DNA from: an uncultured Holophagaceae bacterium
GTDB taxonomy: Bacteria; Acidobacteriota; Holophagae; Holophagales; Holophagaceae
NCBI GenBank assembly: GCA_903843705.1
Contig: CAIMQW010000057.1
Location: 1 to 45,283 of the forward strand
Reading direction: 5' to 3'
DNA: 45,283 nucleotides
Shown piece by piece: positions 25,995 to 33,703 of the stretch. The notes beneath the pieces were generated by a model. It saw only the letters and a program-made list of their open reading frames with translations. It was not told the origin of the DNA and ran no database searches. Numbering within the stretch: position 1 is the first letter of the stretch; every line of letters starts with the position of its first letter. The position numbers and the translations under genes were made by a program.

Positions 25995-27677
25995 CTACCG
26001 TCCTTCCTCAAGCAGCCAGGAGCGCACCAGGGAGGCGATGGTCTCCGGGTCCTCGTGGGAGCCTTCCTGGAGGCGCTTCTTGATGAGCTCGCGCCGCCGG
26101 GCTTCGGGAGCGCTGAAGGCCGCGTCGGCGTTCAGTTCGGCCTCGATCTCCGACTCGATCTCGGACATGGACTTCACCTGGACGGGCTTGCGAGTGGAGC
26201 CGCCGCCGGACATGCCACTCTCGCCGCCATCGGCGCTGGCGACCCGCATGGGGGAGGGCCGGTTGATGGCCGCGGAGAGGCGCTTCAGCATGGGCATGAT
26301 GAGCATGAAGAAGACCGCCAGGCCCAGGATCCCGTAGATGACGCTCGGTGCGAACTGGCGGACCAGATCCACCCAGAACTGTTTCTTGGCCTCGGCCTCC
26401 TCCTTGGGATTCGTCTGGAGGGTGGCAAAGGCCATGTTCTCGACGGTGAGCTCGTCGCCCCGCTTGGTCTGGATGCCGACGGCCGCGGAGACCTGGTCGC
26501 GGATCTTCTTGAGCTCGTCCGCAGAGCGGGGCGTCAGCTTCAGCACGGGCTCGCCCTTGGGGTCCTTCTCCCAGGCGCTGTTGTGGTCCACGATCACCGC
26601 CAGGGTGACGCGCTTCACAGAGCCTGTGGCCTGGTCGATGGCGCGGACGGTCTTGGAGATCTCGAAATTGGTGGTGGTCTCCTTCTTGTCGCTGGTCTCC
26701 AGCGCGCTCGAGGAGGCCCCCGCGTTGGCCGGGGCCACGTTGCTGGGAGTGCCCGGGACGCCGCCGCCGCCCTCGCGCTTCTGGACCTTCTCGTCCTTCT
26801 GCTGGACGCTGCGCTCCACCTGACCTTGGGGATCGAACCTTTCCTCGTTGATCTTCACCTTGTCGAAGTCCAGGTCCACGTGGGCCGTGGCCCGCACCTT
26901 GCCGAGGCCGACCACCGGCTCGAGCAGGTCCGTGACGCGGCGGACCAGGTGGTCCTCCTCTTCGCGGGCCACCTTCTTCTGGGCGTCGCTTGCCCCCACC
27001 ATGGGATCCCGGCCGGTCCGGGAGAGGATCCGGCTGTGCTGGTCGATGATCACCACCTGATCGGGCTTCAGGCCTTCCACGCTGGCGGCCACCAAGTTCA
27101 CGATGGCCTGGGTGTTCTCGTCGGGCAGGATGCGGGAGCCGCGAAGCTTGAGCAGCACGCTGGCCTTGGCGTCCTCCTTGTCGGTGAGGAAGGGACTGTC
27201 GTTGGAGGGGGTGATGTGGACCGTGGCCTCGCTGACCTGCTGGAGGCTCATGATCGTCTTGGCCAGCTGGGCCTCCATGGCCCGGCGGTGGATCACCTTC
27301 TGGGAGAAGTCCGTGGTGCCGAGGCCGGCGTTCTCGAGCTTCTCAAAGCCGAGCTTGTCCCCTGTCAGCAGGCCGTCACCGGCGAACTTGAGCCGGAGCG
27401 ACCCCACCTTGCTCTCAGGTACCAGGATCGAGCGCTGGTCAGAGCTGAGCTCATAGGGGACCTGCATCTTGTCCAGTTGGGCCACGATGGAACTGGCCTC
27501 CGAGGGGGAGATGTTGGAGGCAAGGACCCCCTTGGTCTCCTGTCCGGCCCAGATGCCCAGGCCCGCCAGGGCCAGGAGAACTGTCATGGAAATGGCGATG
27601 ACCATGACGCGCTGGGTGGAGCTCATGCTCCGGAAAGCGCTGGTCAGTTGTTCAGCGAGGTTCGTTTCCCCGGCCAT
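25995..27677 (-). CDS. fliF: Flagellar MS-ring protein FliF
   Basis: FliF makes the MS ring in the inner membrane, the base on which the motor and export gate are built. The 560-residue protein has two membrane helices (near VMVIAISMTVLLALAGLGIW and VIYGILGLAVFFMLIMPML), secretin-like ring-building motifs between them (VPYELSSDQRSILVP, ATVHITPSNDSPF) and a C-terminal FliG-binding tail ending DPETIASLVRSWLLEEGR. GAGGA precedes the ATG. It follows fliE by 49 bases. Confidence 0.96.
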   Translation of the reverse strand: MAGETNLAEQLTSAFRSMSSTQRVMVIAISMTVLLALAGLGIWAGQETKGVLASNISPSEASSIVAQLDKMQVPYELSSDQRSILVPESKVGSLRLKFAGDGLLTGDKLGFEKLENAGLGTTDFSQKVIHRRAMEAQLAKTIMSLQQVSEATVHITPSNDSPFLTDKEDAKASVLLKLRGSRILPDENTQAIVNLVAASVEGLKPDQVVIIDQHSRILSRTGRDPMVGASDAQKKVAREEEDHLVRRVTDLLEPVVGLGKVRATAHVDLDFDKVKINEERFDPQGQVERSVQQKDEKVQKREGGGGVPGTPSNVAPANAGASSSALETSDKKETTTNFEISKTVRAIDQATGSVKRVTLAVIVDHNSAWEKDPKGEPVLKLTPRSADELKKIRDQVSAAVGIQTKRGDELTVENMAFATLQTNPKEEAEAKKQFWVDLVRQFAPSVIYGILGLAVFFMLIMPMLKRLSAAINRPSPMRVASADGGESGMSGGGSTRKPVQVKSMSEIESEIEAELNADAAFSAPEARRRELIKKRLQEGSHEDPETIASLVRSWLLEEGR

Positions 27678-27726
27678 AGGCGTTCCTCAGTCAGGGGTGA
27701 GGCCGCGCCGGGAAGCTCGGCCTGCG

Positions 27727-28047
27727 CTACATCTGCATGCGCATGACCTCGCGGTAGGCATCGATCAATTTCGACCGAACGGCCATCATCATCTGGAAGC
27801 TAAGATCGGCCTTCTGGACAGCCAGCATGGCCGTGTGCATGTCTGCACTCTCCCCTGTCATCAAGTTCCGTGCCTCCTCCTCGGACTGTGCGGAAGCCTG
27901 GTTCACTTCCTGGAGCGCCTGCTTCAGCAAATCGCCGAAAGCAACCCCTCCCTCAGAGCCCGCAGCGCCGCTGCCCTGGCCGGATTTGGGGGATCCGGAC
28001 ACGGGGCTGAGGGGGGCCATCTGGGGGATGTTCAGGAGTGGGTCCAT
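27727..28047 (-). CDS. fliE: Flagellar hook-basal body protein FliE
   Basis: FliE joins the MS ring to the proximal rod. The 106-residue protein has a Pro/Ser/Gly-rich N-terminus and the conserved C-terminal helices FGDLLKQALQEVNQAS and ADLSFQMMMAVRSKLIDAYR. Position between flgC and fliF is the usual one. No clear ribosome-binding site precedes the ATG, but size and conserved tail make the call firm. Confidence 0.94.
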   Translation of the reverse strand: MDPLLNIPQMAPLSPVSGSPKSGQGSGAAGSEGGVAFGDLLKQALQEVNQASAQSEEEARNLMTGESADMHTAMLAVQKADLSFQMMMAVRSKLIDAYREVMRMQM

Positions 28048-28121
28048 GGGGTCAACTCGGGGAAGGGCCTTTCACACGATCGGTCGGGGGAGGGGGTAGG
28101 GCAAGTCGAAATTCCGACAGG

Positions 28122-28541
28122 TTACTGGACGCGGAGGATGTCGAGGGCGGAACTGGCCATGGCTTTGGCGGCCCGGACCACGGCGATGTTTGCCTCGTAG
28201 GCCCGACTGGCCTCGGTGAGGTTCACCATCTCCTCGACCGAATTGACGTTGGGGTAGCTCACCACGCCGTCGGGGTCGGCGTCCGGGTGGCCGGGTTCGT
28301 ACCGGGTTAGGAAGGGCTCCTGGCTGGTCCTTACCCCCGCGACGCGAACGCCAGCGTTGGCCAGGGCGCCCTCAAAGCCTAGGTCTTGGGAGGCGAAGAT
28401 CGCATCCTTGCGGCGGTAGGGGCCGCCTTCCTTGGTGCGGGTGGTCTCGCTGTTGGCGATGTTGGCGGCGATAAGCTGGACCCGGAGCCGCTGGGCGGCC
28501 ATGCCTGTGCTGGCGATATCGAGGATCTGCCTGATGCTCAT
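28122..28541 (-). CDS. flgC: Flagellar proximal rod protein FlgC
   Basis: FlgC is a proximal rod subunit. The 139-residue protein shows the rod-family N-terminal motif (STGMAAQRLRVQLIAANIAN) and the C-terminal VNSVEEMVNLTEASRAYEAN followed by a helical end. The ATG overlaps the flgB stop by one base (TGATG), a typical coupling of these two rod genes. Confidence 0.96.
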   Translation of the reverse strand: MSIRQILDIASTGMAAQRLRVQLIAANIANSETTRTKEGGPYRRKDAIFASQDLGFEGALANAGVRVAGVRTSQEPFLTRYEPGHPDADPDGVVSYPNVNSVEEMVNLTEASRAYEANIAVVRAAKAMASSALDILRVQ

Positions 28542-28960
28542 CAGTGCGCGCTCGCTTCTCGGATGAGGAGATAGAGCTTCCGAAGCTCGACTTGCATGAA
28601 GGTGGAGGCGTTCTGGTAAGCACCCTGGGTGCGGGACAAGAGCATGTTCTCCCGGTCCAGGTTCACGTCGTTGCCGTCATTGCGCTCGGCATTGGGCTTC
28701 AGGGCATCCGTGCTGGCGGGAAGGCTGCTGCTGGTGCTGCCCTGGAGGTGCATCCGATGGGTGGCGGTCAAATTTGTGGGTGATTTTTGCCCATCAATCG
28801 CCAATTTCAGGGCCCCCTCGAAGCTGAAGTCCTTGGTCCGGTAGCCCGGGGTGTCGAGGTTGGCCAGGTTGGAGGCGATGAAGGCTTGGCGCTTGGAAGC
28901 CAGCGTCAGGCCCTGGTCCATGGTCTGGATCATCCGGTTGCCGCTGGTGATGTCGAACAT
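28541..28960 (-). CDS. flgB: Flagellar proximal rod protein FlgB
   Basis: FlgB is the most membrane-proximal rod subunit and the first gene of this cluster. The 139-residue protein has the rod-family segment RQAFIASNLANLDTPGYRTK and a C-terminal helix (GAYQNASTFMQVELRKLYLL). AGGGTG lies about four bases before the ATG. A candidate -24/-12 promoter lies 50-65 bases upstream, in the 166-base gap shared with the divergent STAS gene. Confidence 0.95.
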   Translation of the reverse strand: MFDITSGNRMIQTMDQGLTLASKRQAFIASNLANLDTPGYRTKDFSFEGALKLAIDGQKSPTNLTATHRMHLQGSTSSSLPASTDALKPNAERNDGNDVNLDRENMLLSRTQGAYQNASTFMQVELRKLYLLIREASAH

Positions 28961-29008
28961 GATGCACCCTGCAGAATGGGCCGGGTGGGATCCGGCTGCT
29001 GCCTGATC

Positions 29009-29028
29009 CTTGCAGTCTGCGTGCCGAA
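29009..29028 (-). promoter_or_regulatory. Candidate -24/-12 (sigma-54-like) promoter of the flagellar cluster
   Basis: On the minus strand the core reads CGGCACGCAGACTGCA. The GG (29024-29025) and GC (29012-29013) are separated by exactly ten bases, as required for sigma-54. The element matches TGGCACG-N4-TTGCA at most positions, with C for T at two of them. Transcription would start near 29000, about 40 bases before flgB. Sigma-54 control of early flagellar genes is known in several phyla. Confidence 0.5.
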
Positions 29029-29126
29029 TCCGGAACGGCTTCGGGGATCTGCTTCGGGACCCTGCTCCGGACCTTGCCCTGGACCCAGCCTCCCTTGATA
29101 CACTGGCCCCTCACCCCGAGGCCTCC

Positions 29127-29462
29127 ATGAAAATGACTACACGGAACCAGAACGATGTTCTGATCCTCTCCCCCGAGGGCAAGATCACCCTAGGGGACGG
29201 CGACCAGGAGCTGGGCGAGGCGGTCCGCACGTCGCTGTTGAACGGCGCGCGCAAGATCATCATCAACTTTAGCAAGGTGAGCTACCTGGACTCGTCCGGT
29301 GTGGGCGAGCTGGTGGGCTGCTACACCTCGATCAAGGGCAAGGGTGGGGAGCTGCGCATCTGCGGCATGAGCTCCAAGATCTTCAGCCTCATCAAAATGA
29401 CCAGCCTCCACTCGGTTTTCGAAGTGAAGGACACCGAGGAGGAGGCCCTCGTCGGCTTCTAG
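29127..29462 (+). CDS. STAS-domain protein, anti-sigma factor antagonist type
   Basis: This 111-residue single-domain protein matches anti-anti-sigma (SpoIIAA/RsbV-like) STAS proteins. The core KIIINFSKVSYLDSSGVGEL contains the serine that a partner kinase would phosphorylate. The rest (GGELRICGMSSKIFSLIKMT and SVFEVKDTEEEAL) fits the family closely. GAGG five bases before ATG 29127 sets the start. No anti-sigma kinase gene is nearby. The neighbouring Omp85 gene follows four bases after its stop, so the two are probably cotranscribed. A TACACT -10-like box lies near 29098-29103. Confidence 0.88.
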   Translation: MKMTTRNQNDVLILSPEGKITLGDGDQELGEAVRTSLLNGARKIIINFSKVSYLDSSGVGELVGCYTSIKGKGGELRICGMSSKIFSLIKMTSLHSVFEVKDTEEEALVGF

Positions 29463-29466
29463 GGCC

Positions 29467-32400
29467 GTGGCTCCCCGCGCCGGTCTGATCCTCCTGCTCC
29501 TGGCTCTGGCCCCCCTCAGCGCCCAGGGCGCTGAGGGCGTCAGGACCCTGACGGCTGTCCGCATCGAAGGCGGCGACCTGGATGACCGCCGCTTCGCCGC
29601 TGCGGCCCTGGGCCTGAAGGCCGGCATGAAGGTGGATGCTGCGGCCTTGCAGCAAGCCCTGGAGGCAGTGCGCCTGGTGGACCGCTTCCGCACCGTGGAC
29701 GGCCGCCTGCAAGCTGATGGCTCGGTGCTGCTGGCCCTCGAGCCGCTGGTCCCCTTGGCCTCCTGGACCTGGGAGGGTGACCCGGTGCCGAAGCACCTCC
29801 AGAAGGGCCTGCTTCCGGAGCTTCGCCACGGCCAGCGCGCGGGACCCCAGCGCAGGGCAGTTCTTTCCGGCCTCATCGAACAGCGCCTCCGGGAGGCCGG
29901 CTACCCCCAGGTCCAGGCCGAGGTGGCTGAGCTGGAACGGGGGCGGACGCTCCAACTGCGCGTGAATCTCGGCACGCCCCTCCTCGTCCGCACCATTCGC
30001 CTGGAGGGCGATCCCGCCCCCTACACGCGGGACGGCCTTCTCAAGGCGGCGAGCCTCGTCGAGGGGGTCACCATCTGGACACCGACGACCCTCCGGGAGG
30101 CGCAGCGGCGGCTCCGGCAGCGCTTCGTAAAGGACGGCCGCCTGGAGGGATCAGTCCGCCTCGGCCCCGCAGAGGGCGCCCCGGATGTCCTGGTCCTGGA
30201 GGTGCATCCGGGTCCCGTGGTCAAGCTGGAAGCTCGCGGGCTCAGCTTCTTTGGGTCTCTCCTGGGCCAGCCCAGCCTCTCGGAGTTCGTGCCCTTGGCC
30301 CGGGCAGAGCGCTACTCCCCCAGCCTCCTGGATGAAGGGGCCGGTCGGATCACCGCCAGCTTCCGCGACCAGGGTTACCCCGAAGTGAAGGTCTCCTACA
30401 GTCGGAAGGTGACCGCGGGCGCTCCCGACCGGCCCGAGGCCGTCTCGCTGGTCTTCACGGTGGAGCCGGGCCCCCAGCGGACCCTGGGGCCTGTCCACTT
30501 CGAGGGCAACAAAGAGTTGTCGGAGGAGGAACTCCAGGCTGCGGTCATCCTGCCCAGGCGGACCTTCCACCAGGCCCCCTTCGCCAAGACGGAGGCCGTG
30601 AAGAGTCTAGAGGAGCGTGTCACCGCGCTCTACCTGCAGCGCGGGTTCCCCGAGGTTCGGGTCCGGCGCCGGGTGGACCAGGCCAAGGACGGCTCCGTGG
30701 AAGTGCGTTTCCTCATCCGGGAAGGCCGGCGGCGCTTCCTGGATGCCCTAATCTTGGAACTGCCGGCGGAGCCCGGCCTTTCCCGGGAGCGGTTCGCCGA
30801 GGGGCTGCTGCAGGTCTTCGCGGAGCGGCCCGTGGCGGTGCCTGGGACACACCGGTTCCAATCGAATCGTCGCCACCTGCAGGGCTTTGAGGGCACCCTC
30901 GAGGTCACGGAGCAGGGCGCCCGTCTGACCTTCAAGCCGCCACTGCCGCTGGTCCGCAATGACCTCGCGCTGGTCGTGGCCGACCTCCGCCAGCGGCTGT
31001 CTTCCGCCGGGGCGGAGAACCCCCAGGTCAAGGTGGCCCTCGACGAGGGCGACCTCCAGTCTGTCGTGCGCATCCAGATTCCGTTGCAGCCCCTGGACTC
31101 GGCGCGCCGCCTCGTGGTGCAGGGCAGCGACCGGACACGGGCCGAGGCGGTGCTCCGCGAATTCCCGGGGATCCCGGGCGCGACCCTAGATCCCGTGCGG
31201 CTCGATGGAGGGCAGATCCAGCTGGGTGGGCTCGGGGCGTTCCAGCGGGTGGACCTCCTCACGCTGAAGGACCTGCCGGGTCAGGAGACGCAGCCGTGGC
31301 AGCGGGGAGATCTAACCCTCCGCATGGAGGAACGCAGCCCCTGGGTGTTCTCCGAAGGCTTCGGTTACGACAAGACCCAGGGCTACTTCTTCGGGCTCAA
31401 CGCCCAGCGGCTGAACGTGGGTGGCATGGGCCGGACCCTGGACTTCGGTCTCCGGGCGGGGGACCAGAGCCTGAACAGCGAGACCCTGCGGCGCGCCTTT
31501 CCCACCGGCGAGATCAAGCGGTCCGTGGACAGCTACAGCATCGGTTACACGGATCCCTGGTTCCTCCCCAGCTCGCTGGATGGCTGGCTGGCCTCCCGCA
31601 CACGGTTTCACATGGAGGGCGCCTACCTCGAGGAGGCCCAGGCCGCCTACTTCGCCCGCCGTCGGCGGTTCATCCCCAGCCTGGAGTGGAAGCTCGGCCC
31701 GGTGCAGTCGGTGCAGCTGGGCTACCGCTACGAGCGGGTGGAGGTCGCCTCCAACACAGATAGCCATGGCGTGCCCCTCATCTCTGACACGGACCTCTTC
31801 CTGATCGCCCGCACGCCGGGCCGGAGCGTCATCTCTGCCCCCTACCTCCAGGTTGTGGTGGACCGCCGGGACCGCGCCTACGATCCCACCCAGGGCTCCT
31901 ATTTTCAGGGGCGCCTTGAGCTGGCCAACCAGGCCTTCGGCACCTCCACCAACAGCAGCTTCGTGAAGCTGGACCTGCGCCAGCAGTGGAACTGGCCGGT
32001 GGGTTTCCATGCGGAATACGGCGTGGTGATGGCCAACTTCCGGCTCGGCCTGGCCCGGCCCACCGCCCGGTCCGCCGAGGACCTGCCCCTGTCCGAGCGC
32101 TTCTTCGGCGGCGGATCCTTCACCGTGCGCGGCGTGGAGCCGGACATGCTGGGGGACATCCAGCGAACCGACTCCAGCGGCAAGACGCTCGTGCAGCCCC
32201 TCCCGCTTGGCGGCCAGGGCCTCGCTGTCTTGAACCTGGAATACCGGTTCCCGCTCTTCGGCATGCAGAGTCTGTGGGCCGAGGTCTTTGCGGACGCAGG
32301 TCAGGTCTACCGCAGCCTCCACCCCGATCCCGGAACGGTGACGCCCTTCCCGGCTCTGCGTACCACGCTGGGGGTGGGCCTCATCCTCAAGCTGGGGTTC

Positions 32401-32517
32401 CCACTCAAGCTCGAGTACGCGTCGGACTGGAAGCGGATCCTGGGGCGACCCCGGACCCAGGCTGAGCGGGACACCCAGCTGAAGAGCGTGCTCATCTCCA
32501 CGGGCTACCAGTTCTGA
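29467..32517 (+). CDS. Omp85-family outer membrane protein (BamA/TamA-like)
   Basis: This 1016-residue protein starts with a signal peptide (GTG start, LILLLLALAPLSAQGA), continues with several POTRA-type repeats over roughly residues 25-450 (for example VRTIRLEGDPAPYTRDGLLK and LGPVHFEGNKELSEEELQAA), and ends in a 16-strand-type beta barrel (about 640-1016) finishing in a terminal aromatic (TGYQF). The loop-6 signature appears as FTVRGVEPD near 887. Such proteins insert or translocate beta-barrel substrates. With more POTRA-like region than needed for TamA and no skp/lpx genes nearby, whether it is the essential BamA or a paralogue is open. It sits four bases after the STAS gene. Confidence 0.9.
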   Translation: MAPRAGLILLLLALAPLSAQGAEGVRTLTAVRIEGGDLDDRRFAAAALGLKAGMKVDAAALQQALEAVRLVDRFRTVDGRLQADGSVLLALEPLVPLASWTWEGDPVPKHLQKGLLPELRHGQRAGPQRRAVLSGLIEQRLREAGYPQVQAEVAELERGRTLQLRVNLGTPLLVRTIRLEGDPAPYTRDGLLKAASLVEGVTIWTPTTLREAQRRLRQRFVKDGRLEGSVRLGPAEGAPDVLVLEVHPGPVVKLEARGLSFFGSLLGQPSLSEFVPLARAERYSPSLLDEGAGRITASFRDQGYPEVKVSYSRKVTAGAPDRPEAVSLVFTVEPGPQRTLGPVHFEGNKELSEEELQAAVILPRRTFHQAPFAKTEAVKSLEERVTALYLQRGFPEVRVRRRVDQAKDGSVEVRFLIREGRRRFLDALILELPAEPGLSRERFAEGLLQVFAERPVAVPGTHRFQSNRRHLQGFEGTLEVTEQGARLTFKPPLPLVRNDLALVVADLRQRLSSAGAENPQVKVALDEGDLQSVVRIQIPLQPLDSARRLVVQGSDRTRAEAVLREFPGIPGATLDPVRLDGGQIQLGGLGAFQRVDLLTLKDLPGQETQPWQRGDLTLRMEERSPWVFSEGFGYDKTQGYFFGLNAQRLNVGGMGRTLDFGLRAGDQSLNSETLRRAFPTGEIKRSVDSYSIGYTDPWFLPSSLDGWLASRTRFHMEGAYLEEAQAAYFARRRRFIPSLEWKLGPVQSVQLGYRYERVEVASNTDSHGVPLISDTDLFLIARTPGRSVISAPYLQVVVDRRDRAYDPTQGSYFQGRLELANQAFGTSTNSSFVKLDLRQQWNWPVGFHAEYGVVMANFRLGLARPTARSAEDLPLSERFFGGGSFTVRGVEPDMLGDIQRTDSSGKTLVQPLPLGGQGLAVLNLEYRFPLFGMQSLWAEVFADAGQVYRSLHPDPGTVTPFPALRTTLGVGLILKLGFPLKLEYASDWKRILGRPRTQAERDTQLKSVLISTGYQF

Positions 32518-32524
32518 GTGGCCG

Positions 32525-33703
32525 TCAGGCTGGCTGGCGGGGCCAAGTGTCCGGCTCAGCCACGGGCAGGAGGATGTGGAAGGTCGCGCCTTCGCTCGGA
32601 AGGGACTCCGCGCGGATGGTGCCCTGGTGCGCCCGGAGGATGGACTCGCAGAGGGCGAGGCCCAGCCCCGTGCCCCGCTTGTTGCCGCGCTCCTTGGTGG
32701 AGTAGTAGGGTTCGAAGATCATGGGCAGGCTCTCCGCCGGGATGCCCATGCCCGAGTCCTGGAGCCGGATGTGGAGGTAGGTCCCCGGTGCGAGGCCCTG
32801 GTCGTTCTGCACCTTGACCTCACAGAGCTCCGTCGAGATCTGGAACTTGCCGCCGGAAGGCAGCGCCTCGCGGGCGTTCTGGGTCAGGGCCTCAAAGGCC
32901 TTCATGAGGTTGGCCTCGTTGTGCCGGATGAGCACCTCGCCAGCCCGGAAATCGAACTCGGGACGGATGGAGGAGCCCGCCAGGGTTGCAAGTACGGACC
33001 TCCGCAGCAGGGCATTCAGAGGACTCACCTGTTGGTGGTGATTGGAGGGGTTGGCGAGCATCAGCAGGCGTCGACCCAGCTGGCGAACCTGGTCGGAACT
33101 CTGCTCGCTCTTCTCTAGAATCTGGTAGGCCTCGCTGGCGGGATCCAGCTTGACCTGGGCGAGGCTCACGGCGGTCACGATGGCCTGCAGCAGGTTGTTG
33201 TAGTCGTGGGCGATGCCTCCGAGCAGGATGCTCAGCGCAGCATGGTGCCTTAGGCGGATGGCCTCGGCCTCAAGCTTCTGCTTCTGCCGGAGCTGTTCCT
33301 CCGAGGAGAGGCGGTGAGCAAGGGCCATGAGGGCCGATTCAAAGCGATGCCCCTGAATGGGCTTCAGGACGTATTGGTCAATGCCAAGATCGAGGGACCG
33401 CATCAGGTAGTCCGTCTGCTCGAAGGCCGTGGTGACCAGGATGGGCACATTGCGGTCCAGGTTGCGGATCTCCCGGGCCATGGTGAGGCCGTCCATGTTC
33501 GGCATCTGGATGTCGGTGACAACGATATCCGTGGGCTTCTTCCGGAAGGCCGCTAGGCCCTCGGCACCATCGTTGGCCACCACCAGTTTGCCGGCCCGGC
33601 GCCGGAGGAATACGCCAATCTCCTCCCGTGCGCTGGGGTCATCCTCGACGTAGAGAATGGTCAAGGTTTTCAGGAAGGCGGCATCCAGGCTCTCGTCGTT
33701 CAT
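32525..33703 (-). CDS. Receiver domain-histidine kinase hybrid
   Basis: This 392-residue cytoplasmic protein has a receiver domain at its N-terminus (phospho-acceptor Asp64 in VVTDIQMPNMDG, Lys in YVLKPIQG), followed by a kinase core. The kinase has the His box GGIAHDYNNLLQAI (His166), the N box EALTQNAREALPSGG, G1 DSGMGIP and G2 GTGLGLAL. The receiver comes first, so its phosphorylation could control the kinase. Its ATG overlaps the stop of the CHASE kinase gene (ATGA), so the two are made together and probably form one phosphorelay. No DNA-binding output domain is present. It is convergent with the Omp85 gene. Confidence 0.9.
   Translation of the reverse strand: MNDESLDAAFLKTLTILYVEDDPSAREEIGVFLRRRAGKLVVANDGAEGLAAFRKKPTDIVVTDIQMPNMDGLTMAREIRNLDRNVPILVTTAFEQTDYLMRSLDLGIDQYVLKPIQGHRFESALMALAHRLSSEEQLRQKQKLEAEAIRLRHHAALSILLGGIAHDYNNLLQAIVTAVSLAQVKLDPASEAYQILEKSEQSSDQVRQLGRRLLMLANPSNHHQQVSPLNALLRRSVLATLAGSSIRPEFDFRAGEVLIRHNEANLMKAFEALTQNAREALPSGGKFQISTELCEVKVQNDQGLAPGTYLHIRLQDSGMGIPAESLPMIFEPYYSTKERGNKRGTGLGLALCESILRAHQGTIRAESLPSEGATFHILLPVAEPDTWPRQPA

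Noticed and set aside
26055-27746. A 563-residue open frame antisense to fliF on the plus strand
   Set aside because: It mirrors the fliF gene exactly, has biased Gly/Leu/His/Asp composition typical of shadow frames in GC-rich DNA, and shows no domain.
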